56,195 nt of DNA from assembly GCA_007988745.1 (NCBI GenBank), contig BJUT01000024.1, positions 1 to 56,195 of the forward strand. The letters run 5' to 3'. Of the stretch, positions 18,336-25,395 are shown one piece after another. Source of the stretch: Pseudoalteromonas atlantica (lineage in GTDB: Bacteria; Pseudomonadota; Gammaproteobacteria; Enterobacterales; Alteromonadaceae). Below the pieces are notes generated by a model, which made no database searches, was not told the origin of the DNA, and saw only the letters and a program-made list of their open reading frames with translations. The position numbers and the translations under genes were made by a program. How positions within the stretch are numbered: the stretch's first letter is position 1; every line of letters begins with the position of its first letter.

Positions 18336-18377
18336 TTTGTTGACAGTGTAGTTGGAGTGATTAAAAGTGTCAACAAA
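18336..18377. repeat. Inverted repeat at the element's right end (candidate recombinase or repressor site)
   Basis: TTTGTTGACA (18336-18345) and TGTCAACAAA (18368-18377) are perfect 10-base arms 22 bases apart. The repeat lies between the first recombinase gene and the junction with the interrupted ion-channel gene, the place where terminal recombinase-binding sites are expected. It also encloses the operon promoter, so binding here could both recombine and repress. Confidence 0.6.
18345..18373 (-). promoter_or_regulatory. Predicted sigma-70 promoter of the recombinase operon
   Basis: On the minus strand, TTGACA (18373-18368) is a perfect -35 box, followed after 17 bases by TACACT (18350-18345) as -10 box. 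Transcription would start about 25 bases before the ATG of the 369-residue recombinase. The -35 box lies inside one arm of the inverted repeat and the -10 box touches the other, a layout suited to autoregulation. Confidence 0.6.
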
Positions 18378-18403
18378 GAAGCGAAATAAGTGAATATTTC
18401 ATA

Positions 18404-18964
18404 ATCGGTCCAATCTTCAAAGGTAGCTATCCTAAATAGCGTTAACATTGAAATGGATACATCTTGCCAAAGTACCGGGTTAATATCGGCAAACATCATA
18501 CTGCCCATGGCTGCGTAAATATAAAAAATAACAAACATAAGCAGTGCTATATAGCCCATTTGCGGAATGGCTTTAAGCAAGGAATTAACTAATAAACGCA
18601 GCTCTGGGATCATAGATACTAAACGCAGTACCCTAAATATACGCAGCAATCGGGCAAGTAACATAGTTGAGCCTGCAGCTGGGTATAAGCTGCCAAGTAC
18701 AATAATGGTATCGAATATATTCCAGCCCTTTGAAAAGAAGTCTTTTATTCCTTTACTTGCAATAAAGCGAATAATGAGTTCGATTAAAAAGAAAGCTGTG
18801 ATCCCTACATCCATCCAATTTAGAATAAATTCTACAGTGGGGTGAAGAGAATATGTATGAGCACCTACGGTGAGGGCAGAAACAACAATGACAGCTATAA
18901 CAAATGATTGAAATATCTTGCTTTTGTCTATACGCTGAAACAGCTTTTGTAACTGCGACATCAT
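18404..18964 (-). pseudogene. Ion transporter (voltage-gated cation channel type), 3' part lost to insertion
   Basis: From ATG 18964 the frame encodes a single-domain ion-transport protein. Transmembrane segments near 20-40 and 55-75 precede an S4-like voltage-sensor helix with regularly spaced Arg (LLARLLRIFRVLRLVSMIP, about 105-124). S5 follows (YIALLMFVIFYIYAAMG), then the pore helix and selectivity-filter region LTLFRIATFEDWTD ending near residue 187. In intact relatives the filter is followed by the S6 segment and a cytoplasmic helix. Here, directly after TFEDWTD, the frame runs into unrelated sequence and stops at 18242 inside the recombinase gene. The channel therefore lacks S6 and cannot gate normally. 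The break marks the integration point of the mobile element. Retained sequence ends near 18404. Confidence 0.8.
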
Positions 18965-19053
18965 AATTATGGGTCCTATGCAAAGTCAGGTTTTTATGAC
19001 GCTAATATACAATAATATTGTTGCTTTCGATAACGAAAGTGTAAGGAATTCTA

Positions 19054-19266
19054 ATGTTAATCAGTCAAATAACTAAAAGCGCATTGCTGTTTGTGGGATT
19101 TTCGGTACTTGCGGGGTGTAGCTCCGACGCTCGCTTTCACGAAATTCAATCAGCACGTTTAGATGAATGTAATTATAAAGCTGATAAAGAATATTACGAG
19201 TGCCTTGAAAATCAAGATAAAAATTTTGAAGAGTATAAAAAACAGCAAAGTGAACAAACACAATAA
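19054..19266 (+). CDS. Small putative lipoprotein
   Basis: The 70-residue product has a lipoprotein signal: Lys near residue 9, a hydrophobic stretch and the lipobox VLAGC, with Cys near residue 22. The mature part is under 50 residues, acidic and helical, with two Cys residues (LDECNYKAD, YYECLENQD) 15 residues apart that could form a CX-helix-CX hairpin disulfide. It ends in a charged tail (EEYKKQQSEQ). GTAAGGA precedes the ATG. It ends 3 bases before the next gene, so the two probably share a transcript. The function is not known; such small periplasmic lipoproteins are common in Alteromonadales. Confidence 0.7.
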   Translation: MLISQITKSALLFVGFSVLAGCSSDARFHEIQSARLDECNYKADKEYYECLENQDKNFEEYKKQQSEQTQ

Positions 19267-19269
19267 TTT

Positions 19270-19551
19270 ATGACTAAAACACAAAAATTGCGCGATAAAC
19301 AAATACGCCAAACCCTCACCAACGCCTGTGAGAAAATAAAAGCGACTCATTATGGTTTTGCTTATTTAACTCACACCATTGATTTAAAAAATGAAGCAAA
19401 GTCACTAAAAATAAGCTGCTATTTTGAAGATGATATAGCCTATAACGACACCGAAGCGCATTTTTCTCAGCTAGTCGATATTATTCACGCTGAGCTTAGC
19501 AAAATAAGCTTACCGGTAGCGGCTAAGCAAATAGCGTTTTTAGTTGATTAA
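19270..19551 (+). CDS. Conserved hypothetical protein (93 residues)
   Basis: The product begins with a basic helix (MTKTQKLRDKQIRQTLTNAC) and continues with an alpha/beta stretch containing a YGFAYLTHTID strand and a KSLKISCYFEDD strand. It has no signal peptide and no membrane segment. Proteins of this size and start are often labelled Fis family regulators in Shewanella and Vibrio genomes, but I see no Fis-type C-terminal helix-turn-helix here and do not adopt the name. It is 3 bases downstream of the small lipoprotein gene and 60 upstream of the YwbE gene, all on the same strand, so it may belong to a small operon. Confidence 0.6.
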   Translation: MTKTQKLRDKQIRQTLTNACEKIKATHYGFAYLTHTIDLKNEAKSLKISCYFEDDIAYNDTEAHFSQLVDIIHAELSKISLPVAAKQIAFLVD

Positions 19552-19610
19552 CATTGGTTTGCCTAGCTATGGACGTTATAATTACCAAAATTATTTTTAG
19601 GATGTAAAGC

Positions 19611-19802
19611 ATGGCTGTTCCATCGCGCTCGCAAATCACACCAGGTACAACCGTAAATATTGTATTAAAAGAAGATCAACGCAGCGGCACATTAACGCAA
19701 GGTGTAGTTGAGCGTTTATTAACTAAATCACCTAATCACCCGCATGGTATTAAAGTACGCCTAGAAGATGGTCAAGTCGGCCGAGTAAAAGAGATTTTAT
19801 AA
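19611..19802 (+). CDS. ywbE: YwbE family protein
   Basis: This 63-residue protein matches the YwbE (DUF2196) pattern almost end to end. It has the opening RSQITPGTTVNIVLKEDQRS, the central GTLTQGVVERLLTKSPNHPHG and the closing IKVRLEDGQVGRVKEIL. The fold is a small SH3-like beta barrel of the kind that binds nucleic acid, but the biochemical role of the family is not established. A good AGGATG ribosome-binding site precedes the ATG. Its stop codon shares one base with the start of the next gene (TAATG), so the two are translationally coupled. Confidence 0.9.
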   Translation: MAVPSRSQITPGTTVNIVLKEDQRSGTLTQGVVERLLTKSPNHPHGIKVRLEDGQVGRVKEIL

Positions 19803-20317
19803 TGACAGCGTTAACAGAGCAGGAATTTTGGGATTTAGTGACCACGCCTGAGTTAGGGCTCGACCCACAAAGCGTAAGCGACAACTTAAAAGCTAAATTG
19901 AGCGAGTTAACCGACGAGCAGCTCATTGCTTTTGATAAATTCTTTGGTATTCACATGCGCAAATGTTTTACCTGGGATTTATTTGGTGCCGCATTTGTTA
20001 TGGCTGGCTGTAACGACGAATACGGTTTTAGCGAATTTAGGTGCTGGCTCATCTCCCGCGGGGAGGCGGTATTTAATAACGCATTAAGCAATGCCGACTC
20101 ACTTGCACAGTGCTCCCCTGTGTATTATTTAAATGAGCAACCTTACCCTTATATTGATGAATACGACTTAATAGCCGGTTTATTATTTGAAGAGCGCAAC
20201 GACGACGAATTACCTTTTGTACCCTCAGGCGAGCAACCGGCAGGTAAACGCTTTAAAGACAAACCCAAGTTTTTAAAACAAAGCTATCCGCAATTATTTG
20301 CAAAATACTGGCAGTAA
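19802..20317 (+). CDS. DUF4240 domain-containing protein
   Basis: The 171-residue product has the hallmarks of DUF4240: the start TEQEFWDLV, then LSELTDEQLIAFDKFFGIHM, the aromatic motif WDLFGAAFVMAGC, and SEFRCWLISRGEAVFNNAL. Many members contain a WGR domain as well; this one does not. It has no signal peptide or membrane segment, so it should be cytoplasmic. The function is unknown; members are frequent in Actinobacteria and proteobacteria and are sometimes linked to toxin-immunity-like families. It overlaps ywbE by one base and is followed by a clear hairpin terminator, which makes it the last gene of the unit. Confidence 0.8.
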   Translation: MTALTEQEFWDLVTTPELGLDPQSVSDNLKAKLSELTDEQLIAFDKFFGIHMRKCFTWDLFGAAFVMAGCNDEYGFSEFRCWLISRGEAVFNNALSNADSLAQCSPVYYLNEQPYPYIDEYDLIAGLLFEERNDDELPFVPSGEQPAGKRFKDKPKFLKQSYPQLFAKYWQ

Positions 20318-20327
20318 AGTCACTCTT

Positions 20328-20358
20328 AGTGGTTTATTTATTTAGTAAATAAACCACT
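20328..20358 (+). terminator. Intrinsic terminator after the DUF4240 gene
   Basis: AGTGGTTTATTTA (20328-20340) pairs perfectly with TAAATAAACCACT (20346-20358) around a 5-base loop. It is followed by TTGTTTTATT, a T-rich tract on the plus strand. Confidence 0.75.
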
Positions 20359-20497
20359 TTGTTTTATTACTCGTAAAACATAACTACAACACTGCATTAC
20401 ATAATGCTAAGTGCTGCGTCCTTTTTTTAGATTAAATCTCTGTTATAGTTATAAAAATTAGCGCACACGTTACTTATTACGAGGATACGCCCACTTA

Positions 20498-20953
20498 ATG
20501 AAAACCTTACTTTGTTTTTTAATTTCGACAACCTTTATTAGTTCATCTGCATTGGCTGCGCCGAGTAATAAAAGCCGTTTTATACCGTTATTAAAAACAA
20601 TGCTTGGCGATTACCAGGTGGTAACTGCTAACTCCCCACTGTGTGTGGATAGTCAGTTGAGTTTAATTAACCCAGTTTACCCAGACGCGGGTTTTAAATT
20701 AGGCGAGCATATTGCGTTTGAAAGTTTACACAACGGCACCCGTACAACTAAAAAGCCAAATTTTTGTTTTGTAACTAGCTCGTATAAATACAAAAGTGAT
20801 GGTGTTGATAACAGCTTAAAAATGAGCCGCTGTATTGACCCCAATAACGAAAAAACCATCAGACAAAGCATTAAGTTTACCAGTATTACAACGCTCAAAT
20901 ATACGCAGAATACCCCCGCAGTAGAGTGCACATTTACAAGACAAGTTGATTAA
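20498..20953 (+). CDS. Hypothetical exported protein
   Basis: The 151-residue product begins with a Sec signal peptide: Lys2, a hydrophobic core (LLCFLISTTFISSSALA) and a likely cleavage after AxA near residue 20. The mature protein is about 130 residues with four Cys residues (near NSPLCVDS, NFCFVTS, SRCIDPN, VECTF) that could form two disulfides, consistent with a periplasmic location. The second half is beta-rich. I do not recognise a family. Its stop is two bases from the stop of umuC on the other strand, so the two converge with no visible terminator between them. Confidence 0.7.
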   Translation: MKTLLCFLISTTFISSSALAAPSNKSRFIPLLKTMLGDYQVVTANSPLCVDSQLSLINPVYPDAGFKLGEHIAFESLHNGTRTTKKPNFCFVTSSYKYKSDGVDNSLKMSRCIDPNNEKTIRQSIKFTSITTLKYTQNTPAVECTFTRQVD

Positions 20954-20954
20954 C

Positions 20955-22214
20955 TTACTTGCAATGAATTTGCGGTATATCGTGCCAGCGCGTTGTGTAT
21001 TGGGGCGATAAGTAATCTCTGTTCATATGCCAGCCTTGATTTAGTTTGCTGCTGGCTAGGGTGAGTATGCCTTTTCCGTAGCGGTTGTTTATTGTATCAA
21101 GACACTGCATTAATTTAGGGTTATCGGCACTTTGGCTAAATAAATCAGTTTGCTGATACTGCACCGAGGTAAGCTCTAAAGCGCCTACACCACATTTATA
21201 AAACCGTACACCTGGCTTGTAAATATGAGTAAATACTTCTGAGACTGCATTTGCCATTACGCAGGTATCGTTAGTGGGGGTGGCAAATTTATATATAAAC
21301 GACTTTTTACAATAGCGGTCTTCGTGTTTGCCAGTGGCGGCAAATATATAAAGCTGTTTTGCTAATGAGCGCTGCCCTCGTAGTTTACTGGCAACCGTGG
21401 TTACGTGGTTAATAAGGGCGGTTTTAAGTGCAGTTGGCTCACTGATCCGCTCACCAAAGCTGCGAGTAGAATATATTTCTCGCTTATCTTGGCGTACATC
21501 GTCCCATGTTAAGCACGCAATACCATTTAGCTCACTTACGGTACGCTCTACCACCACACTAAACGCGCGGCGCATGGTTTTAGGGTTTTGCTGTGCCAGA
21601 TCCCACGCGGTATGTATGTTCATTATATTAAGCTTTTTAGCTAGGCGCTTACCTATGCCCCATACATCGGCGCAGCTCATTCTTTGTAAAATGGCTTGGC
21701 GGCTTTGCTCGTTATTTATAACGGCCACCCCATCAAACCCGCTTAGCTTTTTAGCTGCATGGTTAGCGGCTTTTGCCAAAGTAGGAGTTGGGCCAAAACC
21801 AACACCCACAGGGAGTTTAGTTTCGCGCCAAACGGTACGCCTTATTGTATGCCCGTACTCGTGCCAGTTTTGTATAAGGGGTGTGTAGCCATGAAAGTGC
21901 AAAAACGACTCATCAATACTGTATATGTATTGTGTGTCGCAAAAGCGGCCAATTACGTTCATCATTTTGGCGCTTAAATCGGCGTACAACTCATAGTTAC
22001 TCGAACGTACAACCACCTTGTGTTGTTCAAGCAGGTGCTTAACTTTAAAGTAAGGGCCAAATTTAGGAATGTTTAAGCGCCGAGCTATCGGGCATACCGC
22101 ACATACGCAGCCATCATTATTAGTTAAAACCACCACAGGTTTAGAGCGAATAGCGGGGTCGAACACTTTTTCGGCACTGGCATAAAATGCAACGGCATCG
22201 ACTAAGGCGTACAT
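20955..22214 (-). CDS. umuC: DNA polymerase V catalytic subunit UmuC
   Basis: UmuC is the Y-family translesion polymerase that, with two cleaved UmuD subunits, copies past DNA damage at the cost of mutations. The 419 residues match the E. coli length of 422. Motif MYALVDAVAFYASAEKVFDP at the N-terminus holds the first metal-binding Asp. The conserved VVVLTNNDGCVCA and the catalytic YSIDESFLHF (Asp and Glu) are intact. The helix-hairpin-helix thumb region shows DVWGIGKRLAKKLN. The little-finger domain and a C-terminal tail follow. The unusual point is Ala-Phe at position 8-10 where E. coli has Val-Asn. It overlaps umuD by 13 bases and shares its SOS promoter. Confidence 0.95.
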   Translation of the reverse strand: MYALVDAVAFYASAEKVFDPAIRSKPVVVLTNNDGCVCAVCPIARRLNIPKFGPYFKVKHLLEQHKVVVRSSNYELYADLSAKMMNVIGRFCDTQYIYSIDESFLHFHGYTPLIQNWHEYGHTIRRTVWRETKLPVGVGFGPTPTLAKAANHAAKKLSGFDGVAVINNEQSRQAILQRMSCADVWGIGKRLAKKLNIMNIHTAWDLAQQNPKTMRRAFSVVVERTVSELNGIACLTWDDVRQDKREIYSTRSFGERISEPTALKTALINHVTTVASKLRGQRSLAKQLYIFAATGKHEDRYCKKSFIYKFATPTNDTCVMANAVSEVFTHIYKPGVRFYKCGVGALELTSVQYQQTDLFSQSADNPKLMQCLDTINNRYGKGILTLASSKLNQGWHMNRDYLSPQYTTRWHDIPQIHCK

Positions 22215-22615
22215 TTTAATAGCTCAGGGCTTGGGCGGTGCATTCTAATCGATAGTGTAACCACTCCCTCTAACTGAAACTCATCAGCTGAGGTTAGTTG
22301 TACCGGCTTATGTAGAGGCGATGCAGAGAGTAATCGTGCATTGGTTTTATCTAATAGCTTACACACAAATAAGCCATTTAAGTTAGCAACAATAACATCG
22401 CCGTTATCGGCTTGCTCAGCACGGTCTACAAGCAGTAAGTCGCCCTCAAAAATCCCCACCTCTTGCATGGAATTACCCGAGGCAATACCAATAAAGGTGG
22501 CGTCGGGGTGCTTTATTAATAGCTCATCAAGAGAAACACCGAGCTCGGCGTATTGCGCCGCGGGCGATTCAAACCCACACACACCGGCTTCTATATAAAC
22601 GGGAATAACAAACAT
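22202..22615 (-). CDS. umuD: DNA polymerase V accessory subunit UmuD (translesion, self-cleaving)
   Basis: UmuD is a LexA-like serine protease that cuts itself when bound to RecA filaments; the short form UmuD' joins UmuC as polymerase V. The cleavage site Cys13-Gly14 is visible in EAGVCGFESPA. The catalytic Ser is Ser49 in SGNSMQEVGIFEGD, and the Lys is Lys86 in GLFVCKLLD. At 137 residues it has the normal family length (E. coli 139). The start ATG lies 11 bases downstream of the edge of a 40-base palindrome that contains a LexA box, so expression is expected only during SOS. It is followed directly by umuC. Confidence 0.95.
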   Translation of the reverse strand: MFVIPVYIEAGVCGFESPAAQYAELGVSLDELLIKHPDATFIGIASGNSMQEVGIFEGDLLLVDRAEQADNGDVIVANLNGLFVCKLLDKTNARLLSASPLHKPVQLTSADEFQLEGVVTLSIRMHRPSPELLKCTP

Positions 22616-22625
22616 AACACAACCT

Positions 22626-22665
22626 AAAACGCATATACTGTATAAGTGTACAGTATATGCGTTTT
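22626..22665 (-). promoter_or_regulatory. LexA (SOS) box inside a long palindrome, umuDC operator
   Basis: CTGTATAAGTGTACAG (22638-22653) fits the gammaproteobacterial LexA box CTGT-N8-ACAG. It is the centre of a larger perfect inverted repeat with 17-base arms, AAAACGCATATACTGTA (22626-22642) and its complement (22649-22665), around TAAGTG. It lies just upstream of umuD and would silence the operon until RecA activation. Confidence 0.92.
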
Positions 22666-22696
22666 GTGTAAGTTATGCCAAGAAATGAAAGACAGA

Positions 22697-23116
22697 TCAC
22701 GCCATGTTTTTGATCATTTGTTGTGCGGTATCTAAAAAGTCTTTGATTTGCTGCGGGTTTAAGTTTTTACACATTTGATCATTTATTTGCTGCTCAGAGG
22801 CTAATAACTTATCAAACAATTTATTGCCTTGTTCGGTGAGCGACAAAATAAAGCAGCGTTTGTCGTACTCACTTGCTTGCTTATTAATAAGGTTTAAGGC
22901 AATAAGATCTTTAATTAAGCGGGCAATTTGGGCTTTGTCGCGCTGTGTTTTAGTCACAATGTCGTTAGCGGTACAGTTAGTTGTACTGGCAATAATGTGT
23001 ATACAACGCACGTGCATAGCATTAATACCAAGGTCGCCTGCGTTAATAGCCTCGCGAATTGTTACGCGGTAATTTTGCATCAGCTCAAATAGGGTATTTG
23101 ATAAAAGCGTGTTCAT
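22697..23116 (-). CDS. MarR family transcriptional regulator
   Basis: The 139-residue product has the MarR winged-helix layout. An N-terminal dimerisation helix is followed by a helix-turn-helix (TNCTANDIVTKTQRDKAQIA, about 55-75) and the wing with the family signature NLINKQASEYDKRCFILSLT (Asp-Lys-Arg, about 83-102), then a C-terminal dimer helix. I start at ATG 23114-23116, which has AGAGAG upstream, instead of the TTG at 23143, because the earlier frame would run through the operator. It is divergent from the flavin reductase gene at 23240, with two TTGA-N5-TCAA sites in the shared region. It most likely represses itself and that gene and responds to an unknown ligand or stress. Confidence 0.88.
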   Translation of the reverse strand: MNTLLSNTLFELMQNYRVTIREAINAGDLGINAMHVRCIHIIASTTNCTANDIVTKTQRDKAQIARLIKDLIALNLINKQASEYDKRCFILSLTEQGNKLFDKLLASEQQINDQMCKNLNPQQIKDFLDTAQQMIKNMA

Positions 23117-23130
23117 AAGCTCTCTAATGG

Positions 23131-23171
23131 TTGACAATATCAATTAGTTTGTTATAGTTGATTTTATCAAC
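23131..23171. promoter_or_regulatory. Two TTGA-N5-TCAA operators between the MarR and SIP genes
   Basis: TTGACAATATCAA (23131-23143) and TTGATTTTATCAA (23158-23170, extended to a perfect GTTGA/TCAAC palindrome at 23157-23171) lie 27 bases apart centre to centre in the divergent promoter region. Such paired palindromes are typical for MarR dimers. Binding is inferred from position and symmetry. Confidence 0.7.
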
Positions 23172-23239
23172 CAATGGGGCGTTGTGCAATGCTTGCTTTA
23201 AAAAGCAGTTAACTATTTTGTTAAACGAGGTGATTTTAA

Positions 23240-23983
23240 ATGGGTAAACAAGTTCGCAAAGCTACGGTACTAAGTACTGAACAAATAACACCGCATTTAC
23301 AGCGCATTGTTGTAGGCTCAGATGAGTTTTCGGATTTAACACAAGCGCATATTGGCAGCTATGTAAAAGTGCTTATTCCCCAAAATGGTAAAGTTGATTT
23401 TAATTTAAAAACCGCGTGCATGCGCTCTTACACAATAAGAGACGTTGATGATGCAACGGGCGCGTTAACGCTCGACTTTGTAATAAACATGCATCAAGGT
23501 CCGGCTACGCACTGGGCTATAACTGCAAAAGTAGGTGACGAGGTTGGCATAGCGGGCCCAGGCCCTAAAAAGCTTGATAATTACCAGCATCCGCATTATG
23601 TATTACTAGGCGATTTAACCTCAGTTAATGCAATAAAAGGGTACATGCAGCAGTTACCCGCCAGCGCAAAAATTGACGCGTTTGTGCATGCCCCTACAGA
23701 GCAAGACATTATTGATTTACAAACGCAGCGCGATGTTAATTGGTTAATTACAGAAACTCCGGATACCGATATGCTCAGCGCGCTTAACAATTTGCCACAC
23801 ACAAACGAGCCACCTATTGTATTTATGGCATTAGAGGCGGGGTTAGTACGTAAAGCAAAAACCTTACTTACCCAGGATTGTAATATACCGCGTAGTAATA
23901 TAGTTTCCTCTGGCTATTGGAAAAAAGGCGTAGACTCAGAGGGTTATAAAAAAGAGCGCCAGCAAAGCCCTGAGCTTGCATGA
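23240..23983 (+). CDS. Siderophore-interacting protein (ferric-chelate reductase, ViuB/SIP family)
   Basis: The 247-residue product belongs to the SIP family of FAD-dependent reductases that use NAD(P)H to reduce ferric siderophores and free the iron in the cytoplasm. The FAD-binding beta barrel holds the signature MRSYTIRDVD (about 71-80), which binds the flavin. A DFVINMHQGPATHWA segment (about 89-103) is typical of the SIP subfamily, and VGIAGPGP follows. The NAD(P)H-binding domain starts at YVLLGDLTSVNAI, and the C-terminal SGYWKKGVDSEGYK motif is conserved. No siderophore receptor or synthesis genes are nearby and no Fur box is obvious. Control by the divergent MarR regulator is likely instead. 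A hairpin terminator follows. Confidence 0.9.
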   Translation: MGKQVRKATVLSTEQITPHLQRIVVGSDEFSDLTQAHIGSYVKVLIPQNGKVDFNLKTACMRSYTIRDVDDATGALTLDFVINMHQGPATHWAITAKVGDEVGIAGPGPKKLDNYQHPHYVLLGDLTSVNAIKGYMQQLPASAKIDAFVHAPTEQDIIDLQTQRDVNWLITETPDTDMLSALNNLPHTNEPPIVFMALEAGLVRKAKTLLTQDCNIPRSNIVSSGYWKKGVDSEGYKKERQQSPELA

Positions 23984-23992
23984 ATACCTTAG

Positions 23993-24019
23993 AGCAAAAC
24001 AGCCTAACGCTATTTTGCT
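23993..24019 (+). terminator. Probable intrinsic terminator after the SIP gene
   Basis: AGCAAAACAG (23993-24002) pairs with CTATTTTGCT (24010-24019) with one mismatch around a 7-base loop, followed by TTTT. Confidence 0.6.
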
Positions 24020-24123
24020 TTTATCCGTTACCTAACTTGAATTGAATAAATAGCAGACCCATTTAAGTGTTTTATGCTGATGATGAAGCCCATTGTTAGC
24101 ATGCATTTTAAGGAGCTGCTATT

Positions 24124-25113
24124 TTGTTATCTTCCATTCCCTTTTCGTTATTAGAGCTTGCCCCCATGATCAAAGGGGACAGCGTTTCTCATACGCTCAA
24201 TAAAACCACCAAATACGCCCAGCGCGCCGACCAATTAGGGTTTAATCGCTTTTGGCTAGCCGAGCATCACAATATGCCCGGTATAATTTGTGCTGCCACC
24301 TCAATATTAGTAGGTCACATTGCAGGTAAAACTCAGCGTATACGGGTTGGCTCTGGCGGAATAATGCTGCCGAATCATTCTCCCTTAGTTGTGGCTGAGC
24401 AATTTGGTACGTTAGAGAGTTTATACCCTGGACGAATAGATTTAGGCCTTGGCCGCGCTCCAGGTAGTGATCCAGTAACCAGCCGTGCGCTAAATAATGA
24501 TATGAGCCGCGCAGAAAACTTCCCAGGGGAGGTAACAGAGCTGCAAACATTATTAGGCCCATACAATGGCACACATCCTATACGTGCTATTCCGGGGGAG
24601 GACACAAACGTACCGCTTTGGTTATTAGGCTCAAGTTTGTTTAGCGCCCAATTGGCCGCGCAAAAAGGGTTGCCTTATGTATTTGCAGGGCACTTTGCAC
24701 CGCGTTTTGTACACGATGCCATCGCACTATATAAGCGAGAATTTAAAGCCTCAAATGTACTCGATAAACCCTATGTAATGCTTGCCTTACCGCTGGTAGC
24801 AGCAGAGACCGATGAAGAAGCGCAGTACCTTTCTACCACCTCAAAGCAACGCGTGCTTGAATTAATACGCGGCAAAGAGCTGTGGCTAAAGCCACCAGTA
24901 GAGAGTATGGAAGGTTTATGGAGTGAGCAAGAGCGCGCCCACGTAGAAAACTTTTTAAGCTTAAGCGTTGTTGGCGGGCATGTGAGTATAAAACATAAAT
25001 TACAAATGATAGCGAAAGAGCTAGAAGTGGATGAGTTTATATTTACCAACGATGTTTACGACAGCGAAAAACGCCACCGAGCTCTAGAAATTTTAATGGA
25101 AATAAAGCATTAA
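24124..25113 (+). CDS. LLM class flavin-dependent oxidoreductase (luciferase-like)
   Basis: The 329-residue product is a bacterial-luciferase-like (LLM) flavin monooxygenase with a TIM-barrel fold that uses reduced FMN and oxygen. Recognised blocks are LGFNRFWLAEHHNMPG (about 40-55), the group signature IRVGSGGIMLPNHSPLVVAE (about 78-97), LYPGRIDLGLGRAPGSDP and VPLWLLGSS. The pattern is that of the group-1 subfamily often named after YhbW or MsnO8; the substrate cannot be read from sequence. The start is TTG at 24124: AAGGAG at 24109-24114 is perfectly placed 9 bases upstream, and no in-frame ATG is near. It is a single gene between the SIP terminator and the patatin gene. Confidence 0.9.
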   Translation: MLSSIPFSLLELAPMIKGDSVSHTLNKTTKYAQRADQLGFNRFWLAEHHNMPGIICAATSILVGHIAGKTQRIRVGSGGIMLPNHSPLVVAEQFGTLESLYPGRIDLGLGRAPGSDPVTSRALNNDMSRAENFPGEVTELQTLLGPYNGTHPIRAIPGEDTNVPLWLLGSSLFSAQLAAQKGLPYVFAGHFAPRFVHDAIALYKREFKASNVLDKPYVMLALPLVAAETDEEAQYLSTTSKQRVLELIRGKELWLKPPVESMEGLWSEQERAHVENFLSLSVVGGHVSIKHKLQMIAKELEVDEFIFTNDVYDSEKRHRALEILMEIKH

Positions 25114-25395
25114 TTAAAAAAGGAAGTGTTTAGTTAAGCAAGCGTACACACAAGTCTTGCTACTATGTAGACATCATTAAAAGTGAATACAAACTTATTA
25201 ACTTTAAGTGATGTCTGAACAAACGCTATCGATAATTAAACATACTTAGGTTGCCAAGGATAAGGCCCATTTTGCATTATTTATCGTTCTGTTTTTTCAA
25301 TCAAACTGATTTAAACAATCAATTTTAAGACATCACTTTTATTTTTTATAATGTAGTTATTAACCAAACATCATTAAATTAAAGGAAGGTACACC

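Larger units (their letters stand above)
9948..18403 (-). mobile_element. Six-gene recombinase-helicase module at the right end of an integrated island
   Basis: Six minus-strand genes run from 18312 to 9948 with overlaps or gaps of at most 11 bases: tyrosine recombinase, large recombinase-like protein, tyrosine recombinase, two coiled-coil proteins, RecD2-like helicase. The right boundary lies between 18378 and 18403, where an ion-channel reading frame switches to unrelated sequence. The left boundary is not visible: the missing 3' part of the channel gene is not found at 9899-9947 nor elsewhere to the left, so the element probably continues through the type I RM genes and past the window start. 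The start of this entry marks only the end of the operon. Confidence 0.6.

Noticed and set aside
18242..18403. Extension of the ion-channel frame beyond the pore motif as a genuine alternative C-terminus
   Set aside because: The extension runs through the element's promoter repeat and into the recombinase gene in another frame; it lacks an S6 helix and looks like read-through after insertion.
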